DNA of 11,930 nucleotides from Caldisericota bacterium (GTDB lineage: Bacteria > Caldisericota > Caldisericia > Cryosericales > Cryosericaceae), in contig JAPLGJ010000246.1 in the NCBI GenBank assembly GCA_026390215.1, positions 1-11,930 on the forward strand, read 5' to 3'. Below are positions 6,577-11,930 of the stretch, in pieces. Every line of letters begins with the position of its first letter. The stretch's first letter is position 1. Both the position numbers and the translations under genes were made by a program. The notes below the pieces were generated by a model. It worked only from the letters and a program-made list of their open reading frames with translations, was not told the DNA's origin and did no database searches.

Positions 6577-8170
6577 GCGCCAGCATGGCCTTCACAAACG
6601 CTACAAACAGCGGACCGGGCTGGAGAGGCTTGGACGCGAGCTCGGGGTGAAACTGGACACCGACGAAGAACGGGTGACCCTCGAGTTCGAGGGACTCAAC
6701 CAGATCCTCCTCCGGGTAGACAGCAGCGACGCGCATGCCGTGTGCTTCGAAGGCCGCCCGGTACTCGTTGTTGAACTCGTAACGATGACGATGGCGTTCC
6801 GACAGCGTGGATGCCCCGTATGCCTCTGCGACCCTGCTCCCCGGCGTGATGGTGTTCTCATAGACGCCAAGCCGCATGGTCCCGCCTAGCTTCTGCACGC
6901 CCTTCTGCGACGGCATAAGGTAGATGACGAGGTCCTCAGCCTCCGGCTTGAACTCCTGAGAGTTTGCGTCCGCAATGCCGAGCACGTTCCGTGCGAACTC
7001 GATGCTGGCAACCTGCATGCCCAAGCAGATGCCCAGGTAGGGCAGATTGTTGGTACGTGCGTATCCCGCAGCCAGGATCATGCCTTCAATGCCGCGTTTC
7101 CCGAAGCCGCCAGGGACCAGGATGCCGTCGTACCTGCCCCCGTCCAGCAAGCGCGTCCCCTGCTTCTCGACGTCTTCGCTGTCGATCAGGTCGATGTTCA
7201 GGTCACACCCGGTCGCCCATGCGCCATGGTGAAGCGCTTCGCGGAGGGACAGATAGGCATCATTCAGCTGAACGTACTTGCCTACGATGGCCAGCCTGCG
7301 CGGCGTCTTCGCCTGATCGATCGTCCACGTGAACCGCACCCAGGGCGTCTCGGTCTGGGCCGTGCGGGGCGCCATGCCGAATGCAGAAAGGACAAGGTGG
7401 CCGACACGCTGTTCCTGCAGGTAGTTTGGGACCTTGTACACCGAGGTCAGGTTGGGCAGCGAAATGACGTGATCGGCGGGGACACCGCAGAACAGGGCCA
7501 CTTTGCGCTTCTGGTCAAGCGGCAGTTCCTTGACGCCACGGCCCACGACCAGCGTAGGCTGGATGCCGATCTTGCGCAGTTCGCCGACGCTGTGCTGGGT
7601 GGGCTTGGTCTTGAGTTCGTCCGTGGTCTCGAGATAGGGGACATACGTCAGGTGGGCGAAGATCGAGCTGGCAGGATCCTCAGCCCAGAACTCGCGAATG
7701 GCTTCGAGAAACGGCAGGCCTTCGATATCGCCGACCGTGCCGCCAACCTCGACGATCACGAAGTCAGCCTTCGATGCCTCTGCCACCTTCATGACACGGC
7801 TGCGGATCTCCCCGGTGAGGTGCGGTATGATCTGCACCGTGTGCCCCAGGTACTCGCCCTTGCGCTCCTTCTCGATGACAGAAAGGTACACCTGCCCGCT
7901 GGTGATATTGTTCATGCGGTGCAGGTTCTGGTTGAGGAAGCGCTCGTAGTGCCCCAGGTCCAGGTCGGTTTCCGCCCCGTCCTCCGTCACAAAGACCTCG
8001 CCGTGCTCAAACGGGTTCTGCACACCGGCGTCGACGTTGAGATACGGGTCCATCTTGAGTATGGTCACGGAGAAGCCCTCGTCGAGGAGGATGCGTCCCA
8101 GCGAGGCAGAGAAGATGCCCTTGCCCAGCGACGACATGACACCACCGGTAACGAAGATGAACTTGCTCAT
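6566..8170 (-). CDS. pyrG: CTP synthase
   Basis: 534 residues, normal for the family. It converts UTP, ATP and glutamine to CTP, the last step of de novo pyrimidine nucleotide synthesis. The synthetase domain (1-265) opens with KFIFVTGGVMSSLGKGI and includes KMDPYLNVDAG, HGEVFVTEDGAETDLDLGHYERF, the EVGGTVGDIE loop (141-150) and KTKPTQHSV. The class I glutamine amidotransferase domain (about 290-534) has the oxyanion loop VPGGFGKRG, nucleophile Cys382 in GICLGMQ, and His508/Glu510 in QFHPE. Start at 8170: GGAGG lies at the complement of 8175-8179, and MSKFIFVTGG is the standard N-terminus. The start codon overlaps the stop of a 42-codon ORF as ATGA. Downstream, its last codons overlap the start of the 735-codon gene. 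Confidence 0.97.
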   Translation of the reverse strand: MSKFIFVTGGVMSSLGKGIFSASLGRILLDEGFSVTILKMDPYLNVDAGVQNPFEHGEVFVTEDGAETDLDLGHYERFLNQNLHRMNNITSGQVYLSVIEKERKGEYLGHTVQIIPHLTGEIRSRVMKVAEASKADFVIVEVGGTVGDIEGLPFLEAIREFWAEDPASSIFAHLTYVPYLETTDELKTKPTQHSVGELRKIGIQPTLVVGRGVKELPLDQKRKVALFCGVPADHVISLPNLTSVYKVPNYLQEQRVGHLVLSAFGMAPRTAQTETPWVRFTWTIDQAKTPRRLAIVGKYVQLNDAYLSLREALHHGAWATGCDLNIDLIDSEDVEKQGTRLLDGGRYDGILVPGGFGKRGIEGMILAAGYARTNNLPYLGICLGMQVASIEFARNVLGIADANSQEFKPEAEDLVIYLMPSQKGVQKLGGTMRLGVYENTITPGSRVAEAYGASTLSERHRHRYEFNNEYRAAFEAHGMRVAAVYPEEDLVESLELEGHPFFVGVQFHPELASKPLQPGPLFVAFVKAMLAHEG

Positions 8171-8295
8171 GCTTCCTCCACGATTGACTGGGGTATGCAA
8201 CTGCGCGCTACGGTCACGCGCACACCGTACGTACGTGACAGCTCGCCTCGCCAGCTCCTCAGCCGGCGCCGAGTCAGGACCGTCTCACCTGCCAT
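8167..8295 (-). CDS. Small Arg-rich ORF overlapping the pyrG start (42 codons)
   Basis: Starts MAGETVLTRRRLRSWRGELS and ends QSIVEEA, with TGA overlapping the pyrG ATG by the coupling sequence ATGA. AAGGAG (complement of 8301-8306) stands five bases before its ATG at 8295, as good as most SD sites here. The peptide is basic in the middle and acidic at its end; no family recognised. It could be a leader peptide that couples translation to pyrG, or a chance ORF. The SD and the ATGA junction together make translation plausible, though conservation is unknown. Confidence 0.4.
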   Translation of the reverse strand: MAGETVLTRRRLRSWRGELSRTYGVRVTVARSCIPQSIVEEA

Positions 8296-8350
8296 GCCTG
8301 CTCCTTGTTGGACGTGCGTCGTGGAGATCGGCGTTCTCGTTGAACCCCAT
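8285..8350 (-). CDS. Very short upstream ORF in the pyrG leader (21 codons)
   Basis: Begins MGFNENADLHDARP, and its TGA (complement of 8285-8287) overlaps the next small ORF by 11 bases. GGGGAG (complement of 8356-8361) lies five bases before the ATG. If the promoter proposed at 8366-8393 is right, the mRNA begins within or next to this G-run, leaving only about 10 bases of leader. No homology is recognised. It is possibly a leader peptide; it may equally be fortuitous. Confidence 0.25.
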   Translation of the reverse strand: MGFNENADLHDARPTRSRHGR

Positions 8351-8365
8351 GTCTGCTCCCCATTC

Positions 8366-8393
8366 ATTGTATGTGGAAACGGCGGGCCGCCAA
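8366..8393 (-). promoter_or_regulatory. Probable sigma-70-type promoter of pyrG
   Basis: On the minus strand: TTGGCG (complement of 8388-8393), 16-base spacer, TACAAT (complement of 8366-8371). The predicted start falls on the G-run near 8361-8358, about 190 bases before the pyrG ATG. The sequence TACAATGAATG is identical to that of the promoter of the acidic-protein operon. Confidence 0.5.
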
Positions 8394-8438
8394 CCGCGCA
8401 GGCCGGCGGTGCAGACTGCTAATCTGCCCCGGGCAGCG

Positions 8439-8954
8439 TTACCTCTGAGCGGAGAGCACCCTCAGGACTTCACGCATGAAGTCTGGCAAGTCAGCCGGCG
8501 AGCGGGACGTGACGAGGTTGCCGTCGACGACAGCCGATTGATCGACCCAGATTGCCCCGGCGTTCGACAGGTCGTCCTTGATCGTGGCGGTGCTGGTGAG
8601 CGTGCGCCCCTTGACAATCCCTGCGCTGATGCCCACCCAACCGGCGTGACAGATCATCGCCACCAGCTTGCCCTTGTCGTTCATCTCGCTGACCAGAGCA
8701 AGCACGGCCTTCGACCGGCGCAGAAAGTCCGGCGCATATCCACCTGGCACGATCACACCCTCGAACTCTCCCGGCGTGACGTCCGCGATGATCATGTCCG
8801 GCGTGAAGGGCACACCGAATTTGCCCTTGTAGACACGTTTTTCTGTCGCAACGCTGATCGATTCGAACCCGGCTTCCTTGAGACGAAAATAGGGATAGAT
8901 AAACTCATGCTCGTGCACCATCTCGTCCAACAGAACAGCAACCTTCTTTGCCAT
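8439..8954 (-). CDS. PfpI/DJ-1 family protein (class I glutamine amidotransferase-like)
   Basis: 171 residues, one alpha/beta domain. The family includes intracellular proteases/glyoxalases and stress proteins such as PfpI and YhbO-type deglycases. Nucleophile Cys102 with His103 sits in the elbow MICHAGWVG. Acidic Glu17 in the EHEFIYPYF segment matches the glutamate of the PfpI triad. Other marks are VIVPGGYAPDFLR (68-80), GRTLTSTATIKDDLSNAGAIWVDQ and the C-terminal RSPADLPDFMREVL. Start at 8954: AGGAGG (complement of 8960-8965) lies five bases before the ATG, and MAKKVAVLLDE is a typical beginning; the in-frame extension to 9002 would pass through the SD. It is a separate unit from pyrG, with about 70 bases between its stop and the pyrG promoter. 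The exact substrate cannot be told. Confidence 0.92.
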   Translation of the reverse strand: MAKKVAVLLDEMVHEHEFIYPYFRLKEAGFESISVATEKRVYKGKFGVPFTPDMIIADVTPGEFEGVIVPGGYAPDFLRRSKAVLALVSEMNDKGKLVAMICHAGWVGISAGIVKGRTLTSTATIKDDLSNAGAIWVDQSAVVDGNLVTSRSPADLPDFMREVLRVLSAQR

Positions 8955-8989
8955 ATCGGCCTCCTGTGGCATGCCTGAGTGCTCTCCAT

Positions 8990-8995
8990 ATTCTA
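8990..8995 (-). promoter_or_regulatory. Possible -10 element of the PfpI-family gene
   Basis: TAGAAT on the minus strand (complement of 8990-8995), about 36 bases before the ATG. The predicted leader would hold the AGGAGG site. No clear -35 is seen, so the call rests on one hexamer. Confidence 0.3.
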
Positions 8996-8996
8996 G

Positions 8997-9022
8997 CCAC
9001 ATGGAGGCATAATGCTATGTGG
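8997..9022. repeat. Nested inverted repeat between divergent PfpI-family and acpS genes
   Basis: CCACAT (8997-9002) and ATGTGG (9017-9022) enclose GCAT-A-ATGC (9007-9015), giving an imperfect 26-base dyad directly upstream of the TAGAAT hexamer of the PfpI-family gene. It could be a regulator site. No known operator is recognised. Confidence 0.3.
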
Positions 9023-9100
9023 ACACGGGCTGCAGGTCAGACAACCCGCATGGGCCTTCTGAGCCGATTCACCGCGAGACCGCACCCTCCGCGCCTTTCC

Positions 9101-9109
9101 TGCTATACT
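9101..9109 (+). promoter_or_regulatory. Extended -10 promoter of acpS, implying a leaderless mRNA
   Basis: TGCTATACT at 9101-9109 is a TGN extended -10 followed by TATACT, and it ends six bases before the acpS GTG at 9116. The predicted start is therefore at the first base of the start codon. No SD is present between them, and no -35 is recognisable, as is common with extended -10 promoters. Confidence 0.6.
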
Positions 9110-9115
9110 GAAATA

Positions 9116-9493
9116 GTGAAACAACTCGGCGTGGACATAGTGGCCGTGGCGCGTATTCGGGCTCTGGGGGAACGGTATGGAGAACGCTTTCTGAACCGTG
9201 TTTACTCCACCTCCGAACTCTCGACATGTGACCGCCCCGACCGCTGGCAGTGTCTGGCAGGCCGCTGGGCCGCAAAGGAGGCTGTCATCAAGCTGCTACC
9301 TCCCACGGACCTTCCGACATTGCGCGAGGTCGAGATCGCTCCAGGACCGGAAGGCGCGCCGATTGCGGTCATCCGGGGGACACCCTGGTTCAATTGTTCC
9401 CTCAGCATCAGCCACGAACGCGAGTACGCGGTCGCCGTGGCCATGGTGTCCCAGGGAGAATATGGGAGCACGTATGAGAGCGGCGACTCGTAG
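9116..9493 (+). CDS. acpS: Holo-[acyl-carrier-protein] synthase
   Basis: 125 residues, the usual AcpS length. It transfers 4'-phosphopantetheine from CoA to apo-ACP, making ACP active for fatty acid synthesis. Asp7 in LGVDIVAV and Glu55 in GRWAAKEAVIK are the Mg-binding pair; FLNRVYSTSEL (25-35) and LSISHEREYAVAVA (96-109) are further family motifs. The GTG at 9116 puts GVDIV at residues 5-9, as expected. No SD precedes it; the extended -10 lies six bases upstream, so the message is probably leaderless. The last 20 bases overlap the start of nnr, and the acpS-nnr pairing is common in bacteria. After VAMVSQGE the C-terminus runs on about ten residues beyond the conserved core. Confidence 0.95.
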   Translation: MKQLGVDIVAVARIRALGERYGERFLNRVYSTSELSTCDRPDRWQCLAGRWAAKEAVIKLLPPTDLPTLREVEIAPGPEGAPIAVIRGTPWFNCSLSISHEREYAVAVAMVSQGEYGSTYESGDS

Positions 9494-11030
9494 TCAGATC
9501 CGCAGTATCGAGAAACACACATTCAACGAATACGGCATGCCGTCGATCGTGCTCATGGAGCGCGCCGGCCAAGCTGTCGCGGACGCCGCGCTGAACATCG
9601 CGGATGAGGACGCGGAAGAGGGACTGCGGCCGCACTTCGTCGTTCTGTGCGGCACGGGCGGCAACGGAGGCGACGGTTTCGTCGCTGCGCGCGATCTCCT
9701 GTTCGCTGGCTTCCCCGTCACAGTATTCGCAGTTCCCGTCAAAGGACGCCCCAGCGACGATGCGGAGACGGAACGCGCATTCCTGGAGCGAGTCGCCCCC
9801 GAGAACACGCTGGTCGACGTCACAGACGAAGTGGTCCTGGAGAAGATCGAGGAATCGATCGACGAGGACGCCATCGTCATCGACGCCCTGTTTGGCATCG
9901 GCCTCGACCGCACTGTTTCCGGAATGGCCGAGGATATTATCGCAATCGTCAACGCAAGCCTCGCGCATGCTGTCATCGCGGTGGATATCCCATCCGGCAT
10001 CGACTGCGACACCGGTGCGGCGCTCGGTACTCCCGTCTTTGCCAGTGATACTGTCACCTTTGGTCTGCCAAAGCTGGGCCTGTACATGGGCGCGGGCGCA
10101 GAAGCGGCAGGCGAAGTCCACGTCGAGCAGCTCATCTACCCCGACATCCTGCTGGAACAGAGTGCGATCCATGCTCAGCTGACCGAGCCCCCCCTGTTCC
10201 CAGAACGAATGCGCACCATGCACAAGGCCTCGTATGGGAAGGTGGCCATCGTCGCCGGCTCTCCCGACTACACGGGTGCCCCCGTCTTTGCCGCCGACGC
10301 TGCGCTCACTGCAGGAACAGGCGTCGTCCACCTCATCGTGCCTCAAGGCATCGCGGACGTCGTCCGTGTCAAGGTCGACGGACCGATCGTCCACGCGTTT
10401 GCCGGTGACGTCCTGACCGTCGAGGCGCTCCCCCATGTCCTGGAACTGCTGGAAGATACCACTGCGGCACTGATAGGCCCGGGCCTGGGGCGCGACCCCC
10501 GGACGCTGGAGGCTGTCCTGCTTCTCGCCGGTGCCTTCAAGGGAACGCTGATCCTGGACGGCGACGCATTGTTCGCCTGCTCGGGTCATCTCGACGTCCT
10601 GTGGAAGCGTGACGCTCCGACGATTCTGACCCCGCACGCCGGCGAATTCGCCCGTCTCGTGGGCCTGACACCCGAGGACGTCGAGAAGAGTGGAATGCTG
10701 ATCCCGGCACAGATCCTTGCTGCTCAGGCAAGCGCTATCGTGCATCTCAAGGGACACCGCTCGCTGACCATCCTGCCTGACGGCTCGGTGTACATCAATA
10801 CGACTGGCAATCCCGGCATGGCCAAGCCTGGCATGGGTGACGCTCTCGCGGGCATCATCCTGTCGCTGGTTGCGCGCGGGGTGGCGCCTGACCTGGCAAC
10901 AGCTCAGGGAGCATACATCCATGGACTTGCCGGGGACGCGGCAGCAGAGGTCATGGGAGAGGAGTCAATGGGGACGCCGGAGCTTATCATGGCTCTGGCC
11001 GCAACGATCAAGGAATTGAACGCCGGGTAG
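9474..11030 (+). CDS. nnr: Bifunctional NAD(P)H-hydrate epimerase / NAD(P)H-hydrate dehydratase
   Basis: 518 residues, the full two-domain form. It repairs hydrated NAD(P)H: the N-terminal YjeF_N domain (about 1-220) epimerises R- to S-hydrate, and the C-terminal ribokinase-like domain (about 245-515) dehydrates the S form using ADP or ATP. Epimerase marks are GTGGNGGDGFVAARDL (60-75), VIDALFGIG (135-143) and AVDIPSGIDCDTG (169-181). Dehydratase marks are KASYGKVAIVAGS, ALTAGTGVVHL, ALIGPGLGRD (332-341), ILDGDALF, TPHAGEFARL (386-395) and NPGMAKPGMGDALAG with catalytic-type Asp456. GGGAG lies five bases before the ATG at 9474; an in-frame ATG at 9462 (MGAR extension) is a possible alternative. 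It overlaps acpS by 20 bases. No terminator follows. Confidence 0.95.
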   Translation: MRAATRSQIRSIEKHTFNEYGMPSIVLMERAGQAVADAALNIADEDAEEGLRPHFVVLCGTGGNGGDGFVAARDLLFAGFPVTVFAVPVKGRPSDDAETERAFLERVAPENTLVDVTDEVVLEKIEESIDEDAIVIDALFGIGLDRTVSGMAEDIIAIVNASLAHAVIAVDIPSGIDCDTGAALGTPVFASDTVTFGLPKLGLYMGAGAEAAGEVHVEQLIYPDILLEQSAIHAQLTEPPLFPERMRTMHKASYGKVAIVAGSPDYTGAPVFAADAALTAGTGVVHLIVPQGIADVVRVKVDGPIVHAFAGDVLTVEALPHVLELLEDTTAALIGPGLGRDPRTLEAVLLLAGAFKGTLILDGDALFACSGHLDVLWKRDAPTILTPHAGEFARLVGLTPEDVEKSGMLIPAQILAAQASAIVHLKGHRSLTILPDGSVYINTTGNPGMAKPGMGDALAGIILSLVARGVAPDLATAQGAYIHGLAGDAAAEVMGEESMGTPELIMALAATIKELNAG

Positions 11031-11035
11031 TATCA

Positions 11036-11096
11036 CCGGCAGACCGCCCATAAGGGAAGGTCAGCGTCACCGACCGGCCATGGCCCGGCAGACCGC
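11036..11096. repeat. Pair of 12-bp direct repeats upstream of the iron regulator gene
   Basis: CCGGCAGACCGC occurs exactly at 11036-11047 and 11085-11096, 49 bases apart start to start, in the 94-base gap between nnr and the DtxR-FeoA gene. No AT-rich promoter hexamers are clear in this gap, and no classical DtxR-type palindrome was seen. The repeats might be regulator sites or chance in GC-rich DNA. Confidence 0.4.
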
Positions 11097-11124
11097 ATGC
11101 AGCGGTCAGAGAGGATCCTGTCAC

Positions 11125-11754
11125 ATGAACAACGAAAACGAATCAGTCACGCCCGAAGACCGCGAGGAATGTCTGGAAGCTCTTTGCCGTCTTGAACAAG
11201 CGCACCATTCCTCGACAGCGGCGGACCTGGCCGCAGAACAGGACCTCGCCGGCAGGCGGCTCGCCGACCTGCTGCTCGACCTTGTGATGTCCGGCGACGT
11301 CACGACCGAGGGGTCGTCGCTGAACCTGACGAAGAAGGGGCGGGCGACCGGAAGGCGCATCGTGCGTCGGCACCAGCTGGCCGAGCGCATGCTCTGCATG
11401 CTGGGATTGCGGAAGGACGCCGCCCACCGGGAGGCATGCAAGCTGGAACATGTCCTGACCGACACGGACGCTGCAGACCTCGAGAGGCGCATGGCAATGG
11501 TCATCGGCATGGTCGACCTCGGAGCTGTCACGCTGGACCAGGCAGACACGGGCAAACCTTACCGCGTGCGCTGGATACGGGGAGGCCAGGTGGTCCGGAG
11601 GCGGCTGGAAGACATGGGCCTGGGACAGGGTTCGACCGTAACGGTCTGCAACCGTCAATCCGGAGGGCCCGTCGAAGTCGAAGCCCATGGAGCATGTGTC
11701 GCGCTCGGGCGCGGCGTTGCCCTGAAGATCCTCGTCACACCGGAGGACCGGTGA
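11125..11754 (+). CDS. DtxR/MntR-family metal-dependent regulator fused to a FeoA domain
   Basis: 209 residues. Residues 10-75 form a winged-helix DNA-binding domain (TAADLAAEQDLAGRRLADLLLDL, then the LNLTKKGRATG wing). Residues 76-130 form the metal-binding and dimer domain, with likely ligands His83 and Glu87 (RRHQLAERML) and His101, Cys105, Glu108 and His109 (HREACKLEHVL). Residues 135-205 match a FeoA/SH3-like domain: RRRLEDMGLGQGSTVTV, a GPVEV stretch and ALGRGVALKILV. It should sense Fe(II) or Mn(II) and control metal genes, most obviously the feoB directly downstream. The ATG at 11125 follows GAGAGG by ten bases; a longer start at 11080 would add unrelated residues. Its TGA overlaps feoB within GTGATG. 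Whether the FeoA-like part acts on FeoB or only in the regulator is open. Confidence 0.87.
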   Translation: MNNENESVTPEDREECLEALCRLEQAHHSSTAADLAAEQDLAGRRLADLLLDLVMSGDVTTEGSSLNLTKKGRATGRRIVRRHQLAERMLCMLGLRKDAAHREACKLEHVLTDTDAADLERRMAMVIGMVDLGAVTLDQADTGKPYRVRWIRGGQVVRRRLEDMGLGQGSTVTVCNRQSGGPVEVEAHGACVALGRGVALKILVTPEDR

Positions 11755-11930
11755 TGGAGTGCTGTGAGCCCAAGCCGCGCATCATACGCGGGGAACGTTT
11801 TGACCTGACCATTGCCCTGGCTGGCAATGCCAACGTCGGCAAGTCGGTCATCTTCAACGCCCTGACCGGCATGAACCAGGTCATCGGCAACTGGCCGGGC
11901 AAGACCGTCGAGCTGGCGGAGGGTTCCTTC
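11754..11930 (+). CDS. feoB: Ferrous iron transport protein B, 3' end cut off by the window
   Basis: The first 59 codons of FeoB, the membrane Fe(II) transporter with a cytosolic GTPase domain. The visible part is the start of the G domain: a short Cys-containing leader (MECCEPKPR), FDLTIALAGNANVGKSVIFNALTG with G1 GNANVGKS, then VIGNWPGKTVEL, the FeoB switch I signature. Typical FeoB has GNPNVGKSTLFN; here Ala replaces Pro and Val follows the Ser. The ATG at 11754 overlaps the stop of the regulator-FeoA gene by one base; the preceding GTG at 11751 is in frame and also possible. GGAGG stands seven bases before the ATG. The remainder, including all membrane helices, lies outside the window. 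Confidence 0.95.
   Translation, partial: MECCEPKPRIIRGERFDLTIALAGNANVGKSVIFNALTGMNQVIGNWPGKTVELAEGSF

Noticed and set aside
8171..8200. Longer pyrG start at an in-frame TTG at 8200
   Set aside because: The extension would run through the GGAGG site, and MSKFIFVTGG at 8170 is the standard N-terminus.
8212..8245. GTCACG/CGTGAC pairing in the pyrG leader as a possible attenuator
   Set aside because: The stem is short with a large loop, there is no T-run after it, and the region is explained as well by the 42-codon ORF.
7226..8422. + strand open frame of 398 codons opposite pyrG
   Set aside because: pyrG on the minus strand carries all CTP synthase catalytic motifs, and this frame shows no family features.
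8424..8436. CTGCC/GGCAG hairpin just after the PfpI-family stop
   Set aside because: Only five stable pairs with a tiny loop and no following T-run on the minus strand, so it is too weak to call a terminator.
9408..10922. Minus-strand open frame of 504 codons opposite nnr
   Set aside because: It is a shadow of nnr, which has full epimerase and dehydratase motifs on the + strand. High GC content readily creates such antisense frames.
1..11930. tRNA, rRNA, CRISPR, insertion sequence or integrase
   Set aside because: No clover-leaf pattern, repeat-spacer array, transposase motif or terminal inverted repeats were seen on either strand by reading alone.

Overview
The window is a GC-rich stretch of bacterial chromosome, tightly packed with mostly housekeeping genes. 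It is cut at both ends: alanine racemase has lost its first codons and FeoB is truncated after 59 codons. The lineage cannot be fixed from the sequence. A DtxR-type regulator next to feoB suggests an organism that takes up ferrous iron, so probably anoxic or microaerobic. The mix of SD-led and apparently leaderless genes and the unfamiliar proteins fit an uncultivated lineage, but that is inference.

Layout. Positions 1-1080 (+) hold alr, closed by a bidirectional hairpin terminator. Positions 1144-3288 (-) hold a four-gene run read right to left: an acidic Cys-rich unknown protein, a DUF554 membrane protein, a YvrJ-like small membrane protein and a zinc N-acetylmuramoyl-alanine amidase. The last two overlap and look like a holin/endolysin pair with no other phage genes near. 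A divergent promoter region of about 80 bp separates this run from era (3367-4257, +). A GC-rich hairpin separates era from a convergent 735-codon gene for a glycosidase-fold-like protein (4369-6576, -). That gene overlaps the end of pyrG (CTP synthase, 6566-8170, -). Two short, overlapping, SD-equipped ORFs lie in the pyrG leader. A PfpI/DJ-1 family gene follows (8439-8954, -). A second divergent promoter region leads into acpS and nnr (9116-11030, +, overlapping by 20 nt). Then come a DtxR-FeoA fusion (11125-11754, +) and feoB (11754 onward).

How the genes relate. alr and the amidase touch peptidoglycan. era acts on 16S rRNA and 30S maturation, pyrG makes CTP, acpS activates acyl carrier protein, and nnr repairs damaged NAD(P)H. 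The regulator-FeoA fusion and FeoB form an iron(II) uptake unit with translational coupling.

No stretch over 300 bases lacks a gene. I found no tRNA, rRNA, CRISPR array, insertion sequence or origin. The most interesting points are: two genes whose -10 hexamer sits exactly six bases before the start codon, implying leaderless mRNA; the nested small ORFs ahead of pyrG; the Cys/Asp/Glu-rich unknown protein; the stand-alone lysis-type pair; the large unknown protein coupled to pyrG; and the regulator-FeoA fusion. I saw no clear evidence of a wholly new multi-gene system.
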